Shown piece after piece: positions 42,285 through 42,540 of a DNA stretch of 42,540 bases (the first letter of the stretch is position 1; every line of letters starts with the position of its first letter). The translations under genes were made by a program, and so were the position numbers. The DNA lies in the NCBI GenBank assembly GCA_944369075.1, contig CALVXK010000004.1, positions 73,078 to 115,617 on the forward strand. Reading direction: 5' to 3'. Below the pieces are notes generated by a model. That model saw only the letters and a list, made by a program, of their open reading frames with translations, searched no databases and had not been told where the DNA came from. The DNA comes from an uncultured Bacilli bacterium (GTDB lineage Bacteria; Bacillota_I; Bacilli_A; RFN20; CAG-826).

Positions 42285-42540
42285 ATATATAATAATAAGA
42301 CTTTAAACTCTATTGTTAAGGTGTAATTTATATAAAATTAAAAATTCTTATAAAAAGTTATATTAAAAATAATAGTTTTTTGCAAAATGTAAAGAAAAGT
42401 TTACATAAATTTATAAGATTTTTCTTTACAAAAATTTGCCTTAATTCATAATGTATCTATTCGGAGGTATTTAACTATTAATAAGTCAACTAAAATTAAA
42501 AAAGCATTATAAAAAAGTCCAAAAATATGGAATTTTAAAA
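42285..42540. other. Right-edge region: promoter and ribosome site, no complete gene
   Basis: TTTACA (42426-42431), about 16 bases, CATAAT (near 42448-42453), then a strong GGAGGT at 42464-42469, all pointing to a plus-strand gene running off the window. No ATG, GTG or TTG follows at a proper distance. One frame stays open to the end (reading QLKLKKHYKKVQKYGILK) but lacks a standard start. The region before the promoter is AT-rich with nothing else visible. Confidence 0.35.

Noticed and set aside
1..42540. CRISPR arrays, prophage genes or intact insertion sequences
   Set aside because: No regularly spaced repeats, no phage structural genes and no intact transposase were seen on either strand.

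Overview
The window is a low-GC (roughly 30 percent) bacterial chromosome segment of the Bacillota type, most likely a gut-associated member of the Bacilli close to the Erysipelotrichia, RF39 or Mycoplasmatota side. The evidence is very AT-rich coding sequence, AAGGAG-type ribosome binding sites, and the Bacillus-like order dnaX-ybaB-recR-tmk-holB...ricT-rsmI. TGA is used as a stop (end of the EamA gene) and Trp is encoded by TGG, so this is not the Mycoplasma/Spiroplasma code. No rRNA, tRNA, CRISPR array or intact transposase was seen.

Layout. 0-8.5 kb: replication and repair genes (dnaX, ybaB/ebfC, recR, tmk, holB), a 553-bp gene-free gap holding a degenerate inverted-repeat element, then glyA with a GNAT gene, and ricT-rsmI. 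8.5-13.6 kb (minus strand): pyrG with a CTP-type attenuator leader, an RluA-type pseudouridine synthase, a DUF1538 membrane protein and two PII-like proteins. 13.6-19.4 kb: sugar metabolism (ROK glucokinase, class II aldolase, a phosphofructokinase cotranscribed with nagA, and an aldose-1-epimerase-like protein). 19.4-28 kb: the most unusual part. It has a DeoR regulator divergent from a TauE/SafE exporter. Further on, one tightly packed minus-strand operon reads TPI-like, LarA-like (nickel-pincer racemase family), NagB-like, and a complete NitT/TauT-type ABC importer. 28-33.7 kb: an ECF S-component with a P-loop small-molecule kinase, an EamA transporter, a cytoplasmic GH3 glycosidase and a CAT-fold acetyltransferase. 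33.8-37.7 kb: an operon of an enoate-reductase-like flavoprotein and both subunits of a two-component aconitase X. 37.9-42.3 kb: metG-rlmD, rpmE and a KAP-like P-loop ATPase.

How the genes work together. The two best candidates for undescribed systems are catabolic. (1) The TPI-like/LarA-like/NagB-like/ABC operon has three sugar-isomerase or epimerase-type enzymes whose usual signature residues are altered. The canonical phosphate-gripping loops are missing in both the TPI-like and the NagB-like proteins. The importer belongs to the family best known for sulfonates, and a TauE/SafE exporter lies nearby. I infer uptake and isomerisation of an unusual sugar-like or hydroxyacid substrate, possibly a sulfonate. 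(2) The aconitase X plus enoate-reductase-like operon looks like a dehydrate-then-reduce module for a hydroxyacid. Both are inferences from motifs and gene order; no substrate can be read from the sequence.
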